Assembly: GCF_900112475.1 (NCBI RefSeq) | Contig: NZ_FOLW01000007.1 | Span: 62,001 to 126,000, forward strand | Source: Pragia fontium DSM 5563 = ATCC 49100 | GTDB lineage: Bacteria; Pseudomonadota; Gammaproteobacteria; Enterobacterales; Enterobacteriaceae | Length of the DNA: 64,000 nucleotides | Direction of reading: 5' to 3' | Shown: positions 10,625 through 20,565 of the stretch, piece after piece | How the letters are laid out: every line of letters begins with the position of its first letter | Numbering within the stretch: the first letter of the stretch is position 1 | The notes under the pieces: model-generated | Database searches by the model: none | Told to the model about the DNA's origin: nothing | The model's input: the letters and a program-made list of their open reading frames with translations, nothing else | Program-made: the position numbers and the translations under genes

Positions 10625-11224
10625 TCAGAACCCATTCGGTATATCTGTCATATCAGGCAGCTTATGCGCAATTCCCTTATGACAATCAATACAGGTTTTT
10701 CCTTCTTTAATCGCCATACTGTGCATTTTGGTCGCTACCGTTTTCTGCTCGGTAAAGTCCATATAATCAAAGTTGTGGCAATTACGGCACTCTTGCGAAT
10801 TATTCGCTTCCATACGCGACCACTCATTTTTCGCCATCGCTAAACGGTGAGCGTCAAATTTCTGCGGCGTATCGATAAGTCCCATCGCTTTACCATACAG
10901 CTCTTTAGAGGCTTTGATTTTACGCACCATCTTAGGAATAAACTCTTTCGGCACGTGGCAATCAGAACATACCGCACGTACACCAGTACGGTTACTGTAG
11001 TGCACCGTATCCATATATTCCTGATAGACGTTATCACGCATCTCATGGCAGCTAATACAGAATTTCTCGCTGTTCATCACTTCCATACCGGTGTTAAAAC
11101 CACCCCAGAAAACGATGCCAGCAACAAAGCCCATAACCAATAACGTACCAATTGCTAAACGACTAGGCGTACGAAACCAAGTCCATACCCGGCGGATTAC
11201 TCCTGGTTTTTTCTCTTTACTCAT
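10625..11224 (-). CDS. napC: NapC, membrane-anchored tetraheme quinol dehydrogenase
   Basis: 199 residues from ATG 11224 (MSKEKKPGVIRRVW), matching E. coli NapC (200). The frame is open further upstream, but the excess runs into napB, and a strong SD (GGGGGAT) precedes this ATG. One N-terminal transmembrane helix (about 24-44) is followed by a periplasmic domain with four heme motifs: CISCHE, CSDCHV, CRNCHN and CIDCHK. It oxidises menaquinol or ubiquinol and passes electrons to NapB-NapA. It is the last gene of the operon, 13 nt after napB. Confidence 0.96.
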   Translation of the reverse strand: MSKEKKPGVIRRVWTWFRTPSRLAIGTLLVMGFVAGIVFWGGFNTGMEVMNSEKFCISCHEMRDNVYQEYMDTVHYSNRTGVRAVCSDCHVPKEFIPKMVRKIKASKELYGKAMGLIDTPQKFDAHRLAMAKNEWSRMEANNSQECRNCHNFDYMDFTEQKTVATKMHSMAIKEGKTCIDCHKGIAHKLPDMTDIPNGF

Positions 11225-11237
11225 TGTAATCCCCCGA

Positions 11238-11690
11238 TTACTTACCGTATCCCGGCGCTGGTTCAAACGTATTACCAATAATCGGTGCAGCGTCAGCCTG
11301 TGGTACGTGACAGGTTTGGCAGAAATAGCGGCGCGGCGCCACATTACTGCTTACGTGTCCATCACTATCAACAAAGTGAGTTGGGCTAATACGCGGTGCA
11401 CCGGTCGTACGGTAACTCTGTACCCCGTGACATTTCAGACAGGTATTCACCTTTGAAGTCACCTGATAGCCTTCTACGCTATGCGGAATCATCGGCGGTT
11501 GATTAACATAATCCAGAGCAATACGAGATTGCTCTTTAGGCATAATGACCGAACCTTCAGGCGTGCCGGACACTTCCGGTGACTGACTCAAATCAACGCC
11601 GTTATTTGCAGCAAACGCTACGCTGCCGGAAACTAATGCTATTAGCATAGCCCATAAGGTAACCTGCTTTTTCAAGACGTTACTCTTCAT
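11238..11690 (-). CDS. napB: NapB, diheme cytochrome c subunit of periplasmic nitrate reductase
   Basis: 150 residues (E. coli 149). A signal peptide (MKSNVLKKQVTLWAMLIALVSGSVAFAAN) is followed by two heme c motifs, CLKCHG and CQTCHV, and the NapB stretch NQPPMIPHSVEGYQV. It transfers electrons from NapC to NapA in the periplasm. It overlaps napH by 4 nt. Confidence 0.96.
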   Translation of the reverse strand: MKSNVLKKQVTLWAMLIALVSGSVAFAANNGVDLSQSPEVSGTPEGSVIMPKEQSRIALDYVNQPPMIPHSVEGYQVTSKVNTCLKCHGVQSYRTTGAPRISPTHFVDSDGHVSSNVAPRRYFCQTCHVPQADAAPIIGNTFEPAPGYGK

Positions 11691-12637
11691 TCCTCTACTC
11701 CCGAACGATGGAATCGTGTTTTTATTTGAAATACTTTCTCAGAACAGACATCAATACAGCGACCACAGGAAATACATTCCTTACTCAGCACCAGCGGGCT
11801 CTCCTGTTTACCAAACAGTGGACCACGAAGTATCTGAGGCTCTGGACACACATGGATGCAATCCATACAGCGGGTACAATCCTGACGATTTTCAGCGCTC
11901 ACTCGCAGCACGCTTTTACAGCTAATCGCACCATACAGCGCCCCAATCGGACACAGGTGACCGCACCAGCCATGCTCAACCACCAGCAGATCAAACAGGA
12001 ATACCGCCACAATCAGCCAGATGCTGGCACCAAAACCAAACACCAGACCGGTGATAATCCCGGCAGACGCCGAATGACCAAACCCACTGATTAAACCGCG
12101 GCCAAATGCCGATACCGGATTAACCCACTCCCACAGTAGCGTTCCGCTAACTGCACTACCCAAAATAATAGCAATCATTATTCCGTAGCGAAGTGAAGCA
12201 GGAATGGACGCGCTGTTACGAATGCCCAACTTACGCCGTAACCAAGCGGCAAAGTCAGTCACCAAGCTCAATGGGCAGACCCAACCACAAAATACTCGGC
12301 TGGCAAACAAAGCATAAAACAGTGCGATAATGACACCGCCTATCAAGGCATACCATTCAGACCAAGCAGCCCATCCTAACTCAACCGGAATCTCCGGTAT
12401 GTGTCCCCCAGCCAAGCTTTGCAGCACGATTAATGGATCGCTTAACGGAATAACGTCCAGCAACATACTGCCACTGAAGTTACCGCGTAATATCCACATG
12501 CCAAGCAAAGGCCCGGTCAGGAACATCATCAGAATAAGTAATTGGCTGATACGGCGTAAAACCAGAAAGCGATGACTGTACCACCAGCCATACTTCACCT
12601 GTGCTTCATAGCCTGCTTGCTTAGGTGCATTTGCCAT
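11687..12637 (-). CDS. napH: NapH, membrane iron-sulfur ferredoxin-type protein
   Basis: 316 residues, longer than E. coli NapH (287); the extra residues lie in the first loop region (GWAAWSEWYALIGG) and around SASAGIITGLVFGFG. Four transmembrane segments, the CxxxCP motifs FCGWVCPLS and WCGHLCPIG, and two C-terminal [4Fe-4S] clusters (CTRCMDCIHVCPEP, CISCGRCIDVCSE) are visible. With NapG it forms an alternative quinol dehydrogenase feeding the nitrate reductase. It overlaps napG by one base and napB by four. Confidence 0.95.
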   Translation of the reverse strand: MANAPKQAGYEAQVKYGWWYSHRFLVLRRISQLLILMMFLTGPLLGMWILRGNFSGSMLLDVIPLSDPLIVLQSLAGGHIPEIPVELGWAAWSEWYALIGGVIIALFYALFASRVFCGWVCPLSLVTDFAAWLRRKLGIRNSASIPASLRYGIMIAIILGSAVSGTLLWEWVNPVSAFGRGLISGFGHSASAGIITGLVFGFGASIWLIVAVFLFDLLVVEHGWCGHLCPIGALYGAISCKSVLRVSAENRQDCTRCMDCIHVCPEPQILRGPLFGKQESPLVLSKECISCGRCIDVCSEKVFQIKTRFHRSGVEE

Positions 12638-13389
12638 TACTGCCCCCCATCCGGTTTACGGGTTGGTAGCGTTAAGGCTTCAGGAATTAACGAATGCCCG
12701 GCCTTATCTTTCTCTACCCATCCTAACCGATAGTGTTGCCCCAGCTTGCCCAACGCCAACGACAGAGGCAGCACTTTAATCGCCGCTTCCTCCAATACAC
12801 AGGCTTCTTCGCATTTACCACAGCCGGTACAGTAATCACTGTGCACCGTCGGTAAAAACTTGGCGTGCATATCGGTACGCTCATTACGATGCAGTTCCAA
12901 CGTAATGGCTTTGTTGATTAATGGACAAACACGATGGCAAACATCGCAGCGTAATCCCTGCCAGTTCAGGCAGTTTTCGTGATCCAGTAGTACCGCCAGT
13001 CCCATACGAGACCGATCAATATCTGTTAAAGATGAATCGAGGGCGCCACTTGGACAGGCTTTCACGCAAGGAATATCCTCGCACATCTCACAAGGGATCT
13101 GACGCGCCACAAAATACGGTGTACCCGACGAAACCGGCGACAATAATGTAGCCAGCTTCAGCGTGTCGTAAGGACAGTCCTGCACACATTGCCCGCAGCG
13201 AATACAGGCGCGGTTAAACGCCTCTTCCGGTAGTGCACCAGGAGGACGCAAAGCCACGCCCTCTCGTGCCTGAGACTGTTTTTGTGGTATCCCCAGCAGC
13301 AGCGTCAGGCCAGCTAAGCCGCCTGCGCTACGTGCTACATCGCGTAAAAAGCGGCGACGTGCGGGGCCTTTATCCCGTTGATTAGCCAT
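12637..13389 (-). CDS. napG: NapG, periplasmic-facing iron-sulfur ferredoxin-type protein
   Basis: 250 residues. A Tat signal ([14 protein letters not shown]) directs the folded protein to the periplasm. Four [4Fe-4S] motifs are present: [35 protein letters not shown] with CLNW before it, and [12 protein letters not shown]. It partners with NapH in electron delivery. It lies 20 nt after napA and its stop overlaps the napH start by one base. Confidence 0.95.
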   Translation of the reverse strand: MANQRDKGPARRRFLRDVARSAGGLAGLTLLLGIPQKQSQAREGVALRPPGALPEEAFNRACIRCGQCVQDCPYDTLKLATLLSPVSSGTPYFVARQIPCEMCEDIPCVKACPSGALDSSLTDIDRSRMGLAVLLDHENCLNWQGLRCDVCHRVCPLINKAITLELHRNERTDMHAKFLPTVHSDYCTGCGKCEEACVLEEAAIKVLPLSLALGKLGQHYRLGWVEKDKAGHSLIPEALTLPTRKPDGGQ

Positions 13390-13409
13390 AGTGATACGCC
13401 CTACCTACC

Positions 13410-15893
13410 CTAGGCCTTAACGACTCTGACTGCACATTTCTTGTAGTCAGTCTCTTTTGACAATGGATCGGTTGCATCCAACGTCAATACGTTAACTAAC
13501 TGTGCAGCATCAAAGAACGCCATATACACCAAACCTTGAGGTACGCGGTTACGACCACGGGTTTCGACAATGGTCACCACTTCACCGCGACGAGACTGGA
13601 CCTTCACCTTGTCACCACGGCGCATACCGCGCTTTTGGGCATCCTGAGGGTGAATAAACAGTACCGATTCAGGGAATGCACGATGAAGTTCCGGCACGCG
13701 ACGGGTCATCGAACCGGTATGCCAGTGCTCCAGAACTCGGCCGGTAGATAACCACAGGTCGAACTCTTCATCCGGGCTCTCTGCTGCCGGTTCGTATGGC
13801 AGGGCAAAAATAACCGCTTTACCATCTGGCTTACCGTAGAACCGAACGCCTTCGCCAGCCTTAACATACGGGTCATAACCTTCACGATAGCGCCACAGCG
13901 TCTCTTTACCATCAACCACTGGCCAACGCAGACCGCGCGCCTTATGATAATCATCAAAGTTTGCCAGGTCATGAGCATGACCGCGACCAAACGCTGCATA
14001 CTCTTCAAACAGACCTTTTTGTAGGTAGTAACCTAATTCACGGGATTCATCATTAAGCTGACCTTCAGCCAATTCATCCAGTTTGAATTTATTCACCTGA
14101 CCGTTAGCGAACAGCACTTCGTACAGTGTTTTACCACGGTACTCTGGGTTCTTGTCTAATAGCTCTGCCGGCCACATTTCGTCAGTTTTAAAGTATTTTG
14201 AAAACTCAACGATTTGCCACAGGTCAGACTTAGATTCACCCGGAGCTTGCACCTGTTGACGCCAAAACTGACTACGACGCTCGGCGTTACCATAAGCGCC
14301 CTCTTTTTCCACCCACATCGCGGTCGGTAAAATCAGGTCGGCAGCCAATGCACTGATGGTTGGATACGGATCGGAAACCACCACGAAGTTGCGTGGATCG
14401 CGCCAGCCCGGCATACGGTCTTCATTAATATTTGGACCAGCCTGCATATTGTTGGTACACAGGGTCCAGTAGGCGTTCAACGTACCGTCTTTCAGAGCAC
14501 GGTCCTGAGCAACGGCGTGTAAACCAAGGGAGCCAAGAATGGTACCTTCCGGCAGTTTCCATTTTTCTTCAGCAATTTTACGGTGGGCTTCATTTGTCAC
14601 CACCATATCTGCTGGCAGACGGTGGGCAAAGGTACCTACTTCACGTGCGGTACCACAGGCAGATGGTTGACCGGTTAGTGAGAATGGGCCGCAGCCTGGC
14701 GTTGAAATTTTACCGGTCAGCAAATGGATGTTGTAGCACAGGTTATTTGCCCACACACCACGAGTGTGCTGGTTAAAGCCCATGGTCCAGTAGGAAACCA
14801 CTTTCACATTTGGATCGGCATACAGCTTCGCCAGCGCAACCAGTGAATCTGCCGGTACACCGGTCATTTCAACGGTTTTCTCTAGCGTATACTCAGCAAC
14901 GAAATCTTTATATTCGTCAAACGTCATTGGCGTTGATTTGTCGCTGTTAGGGTTTTTCGCTGCTTTTTCTAGCGGGTGATTTGGACGCAGGCCATAACCG
15001 ATATCCGTTTCACCACGGCGAATATTAACGTGTTTATCAAGGAAGTCCTGATTAACCCCATTATTCTGAATAATATAGTTAGCGATATAGTTCAGAATCA
15101 CCAGATCGGTTTGCGGTTTGAAAATAATCGGGTTATCTGCCAATTCAAAGCTACGGTTTTCATAAGTAGACATCACCGCAACTTTGACATTTGGATTAGA
15201 CAAACGGCGATCGGTAATGCGAGACCAAAGGATCGGGTGCATTTCCGCCATGTTTGAGCCCCATAACACGAAGGCATCCGCATGTTCGATATCGTCATAG
15301 CAGCCCATCGGTTCATCCATACCAAAGGTACGCATAAAACCAACAACCGCTGTTGCCATACAGTGACGAGCATTAGGGTCGATATTATTTGAGCGGAAAC
15401 CGGCTTTAAACAGTTTCGCTGCAGCATAACCTTCCCAAATGGTGAACTGACCGGAAGCAAACATACCGCCACCGTTCGGCCCTTGTTCTTTAAAGGCTTT
15501 CTTATACTTTTCACTCATCACAGTGAAAGCTTTATCCCAACTTACCGGGGTAAACTCACCGTCTTTACTGTACTCGCCATTTTTCATGCGCAGTAATGGT
15601 TGGGTCAAACGGTCTTTTCCGTACATGATTTTAGGCAGGAAATACCCTTTGATACAGTTTAAACCGCGGTTAACCGGCGCATCTGGGTCACCCTGAGAAG
15701 CAACCACTCGGCCATTTTGAGTACCGACCAGAACGCTACATCCGGTACCACAGAAACGGCACGGGGCTTTATCCCACTTAATTGATGAATCCCCTTCAGC
15801 TGCAACCGCAACCGTTGGGATAGTCATTCCTGCAGCGACCGCGGCCGCGGTAACTGCATTTGCTTTCATGAAGTCTCGACGACTGAGTTTCAT
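13410..15893 (-). CDS. napA: NapA, periplasmic nitrate reductase catalytic subunit
   Basis: 827 residues (E. coli 828). The Tat signal [22 protein letters not shown] is exported after cofactor insertion. An N-terminal [4Fe-4S] motif [10 protein letters not shown] with a later CIKGYF cysteine, the molybdenum-ligand cysteine in [13 protein letters not shown] (about 180), and the C-terminal molybdopterin-guanine-dinucleotide-binding region ([17 protein letters not shown]) are all intact. It reduces nitrate to nitrite in the periplasm. It overlaps napD by 4 nt. Confidence 0.97.
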   Translation of the reverse strand: MKLSRRDFMKANAVTAAAVAAGMTIPTVAVAAEGDSSIKWDKAPCRFCGTGCSVLVGTQNGRVVASQGDPDAPVNRGLNCIKGYFLPKIMYGKDRLTQPLLRMKNGEYSKDGEFTPVSWDKAFTVMSEKYKKAFKEQGPNGGGMFASGQFTIWEGYAAAKLFKAGFRSNNIDPNARHCMATAVVGFMRTFGMDEPMGCYDDIEHADAFVLWGSNMAEMHPILWSRITDRRLSNPNVKVAVMSTYENRSFELADNPIIFKPQTDLVILNYIANYIIQNNGVNQDFLDKHVNIRRGETDIGYGLRPNHPLEKAAKNPNSDKSTPMTFDEYKDFVAEYTLEKTVEMTGVPADSLVALAKLYADPNVKVVSYWTMGFNQHTRGVWANNLCYNIHLLTGKISTPGCGPFSLTGQPSACGTAREVGTFAHRLPADMVVTNEAHRKIAEEKWKLPEGTILGSLGLHAVAQDRALKDGTLNAYWTLCTNNMQAGPNINEDRMPGWRDPRNFVVVSDPYPTISALAADLILPTAMWVEKEGAYGNAERRSQFWRQQVQAPGESKSDLWQIVEFSKYFKTDEMWPAELLDKNPEYRGKTLYEVLFANGQVNKFKLDELAEGQLNDESRELGYYLQKGLFEEYAAFGRGHAHDLANFDDYHKARGLRWPVVDGKETLWRYREGYDPYVKAGEGVRFYGKPDGKAVIFALPYEPAAESPDEEFDLWLSTGRVLEHWHTGSMTRRVPELHRAFPESVLFIHPQDAQKRGMRRGDKVKVQSRRGEVVTIVETRGRNRVPQGLVYMAFFDAAQLVNVLTLDATDPLSKETDYKKCAVRVVKA

Positions 15894-16159
15894 GGCGTAT
15901 CCTCACCTTGCTCATCTTGCTGGTGATAAACCAGCGACACCGCCAACACACCGGCTATATCTCGTGCTGACTCAATTTGGGCAAACAGCACATCTGAATT
16001 GTCTGCCTGCATAACTACAATTAACTTGCCTTCTTTCTCGTTCACTCCGGGAATCTCTGTTCCCGGTAATGCACACAATGCTTCACTTACTGTGGAAATA
16101 TCCTCAGGCTTAACCTGAACAATCAAACTACAAACGTGCCAGTCACTCTTTTCCGTCAT
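15890..16159 (-). CDS. napD: NapD, NapA-specific Tat chaperone
   Basis: 89 residues from ATG 16159 ([15 protein letters not shown]), which aligns with E. coli NapD. The frame is open to GTG 16177, which would lengthen the overlap with napF; this choice is uncertain because the ATG has only a weak SD. The ferredoxin-like fold motifs ([31 protein letters not shown]) are conserved. It binds the NapA twin-arginine signal during maturation. The gene overlaps napF by 17 nt and napA by 4. Confidence 0.92.
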   Translation of the reverse strand: MTEKSDWHVCSLIVQVKPEDISTVSEALCALPGTEIPGVNEKEGKLIVVMQADNSDVLFAQIESARDIAGVLAVSLVYHQQDEQGEDTP

Positions 16160-16649
16160 TATCTTTATCACTCTCACGGGTGGTTATTGCTTGAACCGGA
16201 CAGCTTCGGACACAGCTCCCACAGCCAGTACAACTCTGCTGATCTAACTCCGGTTGGGCAGTTCCTCCCAAACGAAGCCGAAACTTAATTGCGTTGGGTT
16301 CACAAACGTCCTGACAACTTCGGCAGGTTACCCCCTGATAAGTTAAGCAAGTTTGATTAATCACCGCGATACGCTGCCAGGGTTGAGTCTCCAGCGGCCT
16401 AAACAGCGGCTCAGGACAAACTTCCGCACAACGGCCGCAAAACGTACATTCCGCACGTTGAAAATCAATCTCTGGAAAAGCCCGAGCGTTACTGACGATA
16501 ATAACCCCGGTTTCACACGCTTCAACACAGGCATGGCAACGGGTACAGCCATCAACAAACCGCTGTTCTTCTATCGACCACGGCGGTCTGATGGCAGAGC
16601 TACGACGCCACTGACCACGTAACAGATTCCGTCTCGATAAAATTGACAT
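16143..16649 (-). CDS. napF: NapF, cytoplasmic iron-sulfur maturation protein of NapA
   Basis: 168 residues from ATG 16649, with SD GGAG 9 nt upstream; a GTG at 16664 is in frame but lies next to that SD. Four cysteine clusters, CTRCHACVEAC, CTFCGRCAEVCPEP, CRSCQDVCEP and CTGCGSCVRSCPV, bind [4Fe-4S] centres. It helps assemble the iron-sulfur cluster of NapA in the cytoplasm. It is the first gene of napFDAGHBC; no napE or napK is present. Confidence 0.94.
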   Translation of the reverse strand: MSILSRRNLLRGQWRRSSAIRPPWSIEEQRFVDGCTRCHACVEACETGVIIVSNARAFPEIDFQRAECTFCGRCAEVCPEPLFRPLETQPWQRIAVINQTCLTYQGVTCRSCQDVCEPNAIKFRLRLGGTAQPELDQQSCTGCGSCVRSCPVQAITTRESDKDNDGKE

Positions 16650-16710
16650 GCTGGCTAACTCCACTCACTCAGGAGGAACATCTTAAACACTTATCTTTTG
16701 TCTCAGGCTA

Positions 16711-16716
16711 ATTATA
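16711..16716 (-). promoter_or_regulatory. Candidate -10 element of the nap operon
   Basis: TATAAT on the minus strand, 62 nt upstream of the napF ATG. No good -35 lies at 16-18 nt, consistent with an activator-dependent promoter. FNR-class boxes normally lie closer to the start site than here, so a different start may be used. Confidence 0.35.
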
Positions 16717-16760
16717 CGACCAATTTGCCTAAAACTTCGGCCAGAGTAAGTTAATCGTTG

Positions 16761-16792
16761 AGGGGTAGGTATATAATTACCCTTAAGGGGTA
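16761..16792. promoter_or_regulatory. Possible NarP/NarL heptamers upstream of nap
   Basis: AGGGGTA occurs twice (16761-16767 and 16786-16792); it is the reverse complement of TACCCCT, which fits the NarL/NarP heptamer TACYYMT. TACCCTT at 16778-16784 faces the second copy but with a 1-nt rather than the usual 2-nt spacer. The position between the FNR-like box and napF, beside narQP, supports the call. Confidence 0.45.
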
Positions 16793-16806
16793 AATCGATA
16801 GGTTAA

Positions 16807-16820
16807 TTGATCTAGCTCAA
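16807..16820. promoter_or_regulatory. FNR-like box between napF and narQ
   Basis: TTGATCTAGCTCAA matches the FNR consensus TTGAT-N4-ATCAA at 9 of 10 fixed positions. It lies between the divergent nap operon and narQ, so it could act on either. FNR activation of nap under anaerobiosis is established in E. coli. Confidence 0.65.
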
Positions 16821-16974
16821 TTGATTTACGCTATTTTTAGATAAATAGTCTAATCGATCGCTGCTTTATTCGGGTATTTTTTAATGAAACACGGCAAAAT
16901 AATCATTTCAACCCGTTTGTTAAACACAAAAGTTCAGAGGCACAAATTAATGCAGTTTAGTATTCTGAGGTATT

Positions 16975-18669
16975 ATGCTCTTCGTTAAACGTTCCGTCAC
17001 CAGCAGCATTGCCCGTATGCTCATTGCTATTGTGATTCTGTCTATTTTATCTACTGGACTGGCATTGGTGACGCTGGCAGCCAGCCGCACGGATGCAGAA
17101 GCCATCAATATATCTGGCTCACTGCGCATGCAAAGCTATCGTTTAGCCTACGACTTAACCACCAATTCACCCTATCTGAACTCTCATATTCGCCAATATG
17201 ATATGTCGCTTAATGCTCCGGCATTAAAAGAGATCGATTCATTCTATTTTCCCCATGATATCCAGCTAAAATATCAAACCCTGTTAGATCGTTGGAAAAT
17301 ACTGGAATATGAGCTCAATCAGGGTAACGGTGATATGTATATCAGCCAATTGGCTGAATATGTAAACCAAATCAATGAATTTGTTCTGGCGATTCAGATT
17401 TTTTCCGAGTTAAAGCTAAAAACAGCCGGAACCATCAGTATTGCCAGTTTTCTGCTGACTATTGGATTAGTTTTTTTCGTTATTCACTTTAGTCGACGTA
17501 AAATCGTCGCTCCGCTCAATCAAATGGTTGCCGCCAGCCACTATATTCAAACTGGACATTTTGACCATCAGCCCCTTGATACCACTCAGCCCAATGAGCT
17601 TGGGGTATTAGCCAACGCCTTTACCTCCATGTCTTCCGATTTGGCCAAACTTTATCAGTCGCTGGCAGAAAAGGTGGAAGAAAAAACCGTTAAGCTCACA
17701 CAGGCTAACCGCTCGTTAGGCGTATTATATGACTGTCTGCAAGCTCTGAGCGTCAGTCAGGTTGACCGACAGTGCTTTGAGCAAGTGCTGCATATCGTGT
17801 GTAATAGTGAAAATCTGGTCATTATTCGTTTGGAAGTTCAGGACAGCGGTGAAGGTCGCTGGGTCTTGGAAGAAGGTAAAGAAGATAACAGCAGGGATTG
17901 GCATCATCTGGTCCTCCAGCAAGATGAGCAGATCTTGGGTAAGCTTAGCTGGCAATGTGCCGATGAAGATGCGGTTCATCCACAATTAATCGGTAACGTT
18001 GGCAATATTCTGAGCCGCGGTATCTATTTTAATCGGGCACAAAAACGCTACTTACAAGTACTGCTGATGGAAGAGCGAGCAACTATTGCACGTGAATTAC
18101 ACGATTCACTGGCCCAGTCCCTCTCTTTCCTGAGAATTCAACTTACCTTGCTAAAAAGGGTTGTTCCCAGTAATAATGATAGAGCGATGGTAGTTATTGC
18201 CGATTTTGATCAGGCTCTATCCAGCGCCTATCGACAGCTGCGAGAACTGTTAGCGACATTTCGGCTAACAATACAAGAGGCAGACCTGCATGAAGCGCTT
18301 AATCAATTAATTACGCCTTTACAGGCGCAGACTGAAGTGCCAATTCATATACATTGCGCACTATCATCTCAGGCTCTAAATGCACAGCAACAGGTACACG
18401 CGCTACAGATCGTCAGGGAAGCGACGCTTAATGCAATTAAGCACGCTAAGGCAAAAAACATTTATGTAAATTGTGAATCGACTAAGGATGGCTATAACTT
18501 AATTACCATTATTGATGATGGCATGGGTATCAAAAGTCTTGATGAACCGGAAGGTCATTATGGACTTAATATTATGAGTGAACGGGCTTGCCGTTTAGGC
18601 GGAACCCTGGCGATTAGCCGGCAGGAGGAAGGTGGCACTTGTGTGCGTCTTATCTTCCCTCAGCAATGA
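16975..18669 (+). CDS. narQ: NarQ, nitrate/nitrite sensor histidine kinase
   Basis: 564 residues (E. coli NarQ 566). Transmembrane helix 1 (about 12-34) is followed by the periplasmic P-box INISGSLRMQSYRLAYDL, the nitrate-binding motif, a four-helix sensor, TM2 (about 148-168), a HAMP domain and a GAF-like linker. The HPK7-type H-box reads ERATIARELHDSLAQSLSFLR, and the ATPase motifs IIDDGMGI and GHYGLNIM follow. Close matches to NarQ rather than NarX include the N-terminus and PPLDT-like HAMP end. SD GAGG precedes ATG 16975. It is followed by narP, giving a complete two-component pair divergent from nap. Confidence 0.93.
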   Translation: MLFVKRSVTSSIARMLIAIVILSILSTGLALVTLAASRTDAEAINISGSLRMQSYRLAYDLTTNSPYLNSHIRQYDMSLNAPALKEIDSFYFPHDIQLKYQTLLDRWKILEYELNQGNGDMYISQLAEYVNQINEFVLAIQIFSELKLKTAGTISIASFLLTIGLVFFVIHFSRRKIVAPLNQMVAASHYIQTGHFDHQPLDTTQPNELGVLANAFTSMSSDLAKLYQSLAEKVEEKTVKLTQANRSLGVLYDCLQALSVSQVDRQCFEQVLHIVCNSENLVIIRLEVQDSGEGRWVLEEGKEDNSRDWHHLVLQQDEQILGKLSWQCADEDAVHPQLIGNVGNILSRGIYFNRAQKRYLQVLLMEERATIARELHDSLAQSLSFLRIQLTLLKRVVPSNNDRAMVVIADFDQALSSAYRQLRELLATFRLTIQEADLHEALNQLITPLQAQTEVPIHIHCALSSQALNAQQQVHALQIVREATLNAIKHAKAKNIYVNCESTKDGYNLITIIDDGMGIKSLDEPEGHYGLNIMSERACRLGGTLAISRQEEGGTCVRLIFPQQ

Positions 18670-18746
18670 AAAGTAAATAAAAACAATAATAATCGAGCTT
18701 ATTTGAGCCAACATTCTCTAGCAAATTTTAAAGTGGGGTAATATCA

Positions 18747-19376
18747 GTGCAAGAACTATGTAATATTTTGATCGTGGACGATCATCCATTAATGCGCCGT
18801 GGAGTGCGCCAGTTACTTGAGCTGGAACCTTCACTAAATATTGTGGCCGAAGCCAGCAATGGTAATGAAGCGGTAACGTTCGCTTGTCAGTTGCTGCCAG
18901 ATTTAATTTTACTCGATCTGAATATGAAAGGTCTGTCGGGTCTGGATACGCTGAAAGCACTGCGTAATGAAGGTATTGCCGCCCGAATTATTGTGCTTAC
19001 CGTGTCGGATTCTCGCAGCGATATCTATGCGCTGTTGGATGCCGGCGCTGACGGTTATCTGTTAAAGGACAGTGAACCAGAACTGCTGCTGGAAAAAATC
19101 CTTCAGGCGGCTAATGGTGAAAACGTATTCAGCGATATTATCCTGGAATATCTGGCGACCCGTGATGACCAAAGCGATCCATTTGAATCACTGACCGAAC
19201 GTGAACTCGATGTATTACAGGAAGTCGCTCGGGGTATGTCGAACAAACAGGTTGCCTCGCACTTACATATCTCCGAAGAAACGGTAAAAGTGCATATCCG
19301 TAATATGCTGCGTAAGTTAAATGTACGTTCACGCGTTGCGGCAACGGTGATGTATTTGGAGCGGAAGAGTCAGTAA
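18747..19376 (+). CDS. narP: NarP, nitrate/nitrite response regulator
   Basis: 209 residues, GTG start at 18747. The receiver domain shows IVDDHPLMRRGVRQLL (acidic pair), the phospho-aspartate in LILLDLNMKG, and lysine in GYLLKDSEPE. The C-terminal LuxR-type helix-turn-helix runs LTERELDVLQEVARGMSNKQVASHLHISEETVKVHI. The sequence is closer to NarP than NarL. It receives phosphate from NarQ and controls nap and other nitrate/nitrite genes. A 77-nt gap separates it from narQ. Confidence 0.92.
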   Translation: MQELCNILIVDDHPLMRRGVRQLLELEPSLNIVAEASNGNEAVTFACQLLPDLILLDLNMKGLSGLDTLKALRNEGIAARIIVLTVSDSRSDIYALLDAGADGYLLKDSEPELLLEKILQAANGENVFSDIILEYLATRDDQSDPFESLTERELDVLQEVARGMSNKQVASHLHISEETVKVHIRNMLRKLNVRSRVAATVMYLERKSQ

Positions 19377-19401
19377 ATTGGATTTACGGTGAAGTGAAGA
19401 G

Positions 19402-19437
19402 ATAAATCGAACCGCTTGCGAGAGGGGTTCGATTTAT
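19402..19437 (+). terminator. Hairpin after narP
   Basis: A perfect 12-bp stem (19402-19413 with 19426-19437, ATAAATCGAACC/GGTTCGATTTAT) and a 12-nt loop, 26 nt after the narP stop. The tail is only weakly T-rich. It may also mark the boundary of the accessory island, as the next gene is convergent. Confidence 0.55.
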
Positions 19438-19517
19438 TATGGTCGGGTGTTGTTGGTTAATTAAATGAAGAAGACAATATATAACTAAGATTTGTCAGAT
19501 TAAAATCATAGCTAATA

Positions 19518-20399
19518 TTAATTCTCACGTAAAAAAACTCTCTTAGGAATGTTTTTATTTAAACCTTTTTCTATCATTTCATTTTTATATTCTTTATATA
19601 AAGTACGAGCTTTATCATAATGGTTATAATCCTTCCCTAATTCCCAATATACATCAGCAAGATTCAGCTTAGCCACAACTCTTGATGGATATTGATCAAC
19701 TATATCTTTAAGTATAATTGCACTTGCAATATTATCTTTTTTAGCTAAAAAGAAAGCCAAGTCATTAAGTAACACCACATTGCTATCATTAATAGTCGTT
19801 ACATATTCAGCAGCACTGTATATATTAATACTCTTAATTGCATGTTCACTTTTATTTTCTTTTAATAAATCAGATATTTTCTTGAGTTCATTATTAATTT
19901 CATTTTTTACATCCGATTTAGATTTATAACTAATAGAATGCTGGTTTTCACCAATTTTTCTGCAACATGATACCCGCTCAATTTCTAATGACGGGGTAAA
20001 TATTCCTGAGATAGGATCTGACCTCTCTCCAGTAATAACGCTGACCAATAGCCATTGTTTTTTATCCGGTACCCATTTATAAACCTGTGAATAAACTTGC
20101 CCTTGACGACTATAATAAGTGCTATCAACTTCAATCTCATCAAATTTATAACTACTATGAACTACAGGAAAATTGTTATCATCTGGAGGTGTTATCTCAT
20201 AAGTTAGATTCTTATTTATAGATGACATATAAATTGATAGGTGTAATACATTATTGACTCTACTTTGGATAATGCTGTCATTAATGCCATCGCCATCAAA
20301 ATCGTAAAACTCTTTACTTTGCTCATCGGCATATACAGCAGATAACGTTACCATTAATAAAGCAAATATAATTGAAATTCCATTAAATACATACATCAT
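19518..20399 (-). CDS. Exported protein with calcium-loop motif and TPR-like tail, putative immunity protein
   Basis: 293 residues, unrecognised by name. A signal peptide (MMYVFNGISIIFALLMVTLSAVYA) precedes YDFDGDGINDSII, a D-x-D-x-DG loop like those that bind calcium. A middle beta-rich part holds a CC pair (ERVSCCRKIG), and the C-terminal 120 residues are helical and TPR-like (LAKKDNIASAIILKDIVDQYP, LNLADVYWELGKDYNHYDKARTLY). It is the last gene of the minus-strand row behind the vgrG-effector pair and resembles the gene at 22029-22895 in its Asp-Gly loop and CC region. A periplasmic immunity role is inferred from context only. Very low GC. Confidence 0.6.
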   Translation of the reverse strand: MMYVFNGISIIFALLMVTLSAVYADEQSKEFYDFDGDGINDSIIQSRVNNVLHLSIYMSSINKNLTYEITPPDDNNFPVVHSSYKFDEIEVDSTYYSRQGQVYSQVYKWVPDKKQWLLVSVITGERSDPISGIFTPSLEIERVSCCRKIGENQHSISYKSKSDVKNEINNELKKISDLLKENKSEHAIKSINIYSAAEYVTTINDSNVVLLNDLAFFLAKKDNIASAIILKDIVDQYPSRVVAKLNLADVYWELGKDYNHYDKARTLYKEYKNEMIEKGLNKNIPKRVFLREN

Positions 20400-20565
20400 G
20401 TAGTTAAGTCCTAATTCTATATTTAGTATATTTTTCCAGTATAGATTAAATCAAATGGCTGCTCTGTTAAATATCTTTATCACCATTACGGTTTGTGTAA
20501 CACCTTCAATAATTCATTTTATTCTATAACTAATTACTTATGGCACATACTTCTTAATGCTTTCC

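Noticed and set aside
11091-11456. Open frames on the plus strand across nap genes
   Set aside because: Antisense shadows of heme and iron-sulfur protein genes.
16778-16792. Canonical 7-2-7 NarP site
   Set aside because: The two heptamers are separated by one base and one heptamer has a mismatch, so only a tentative site is listed.
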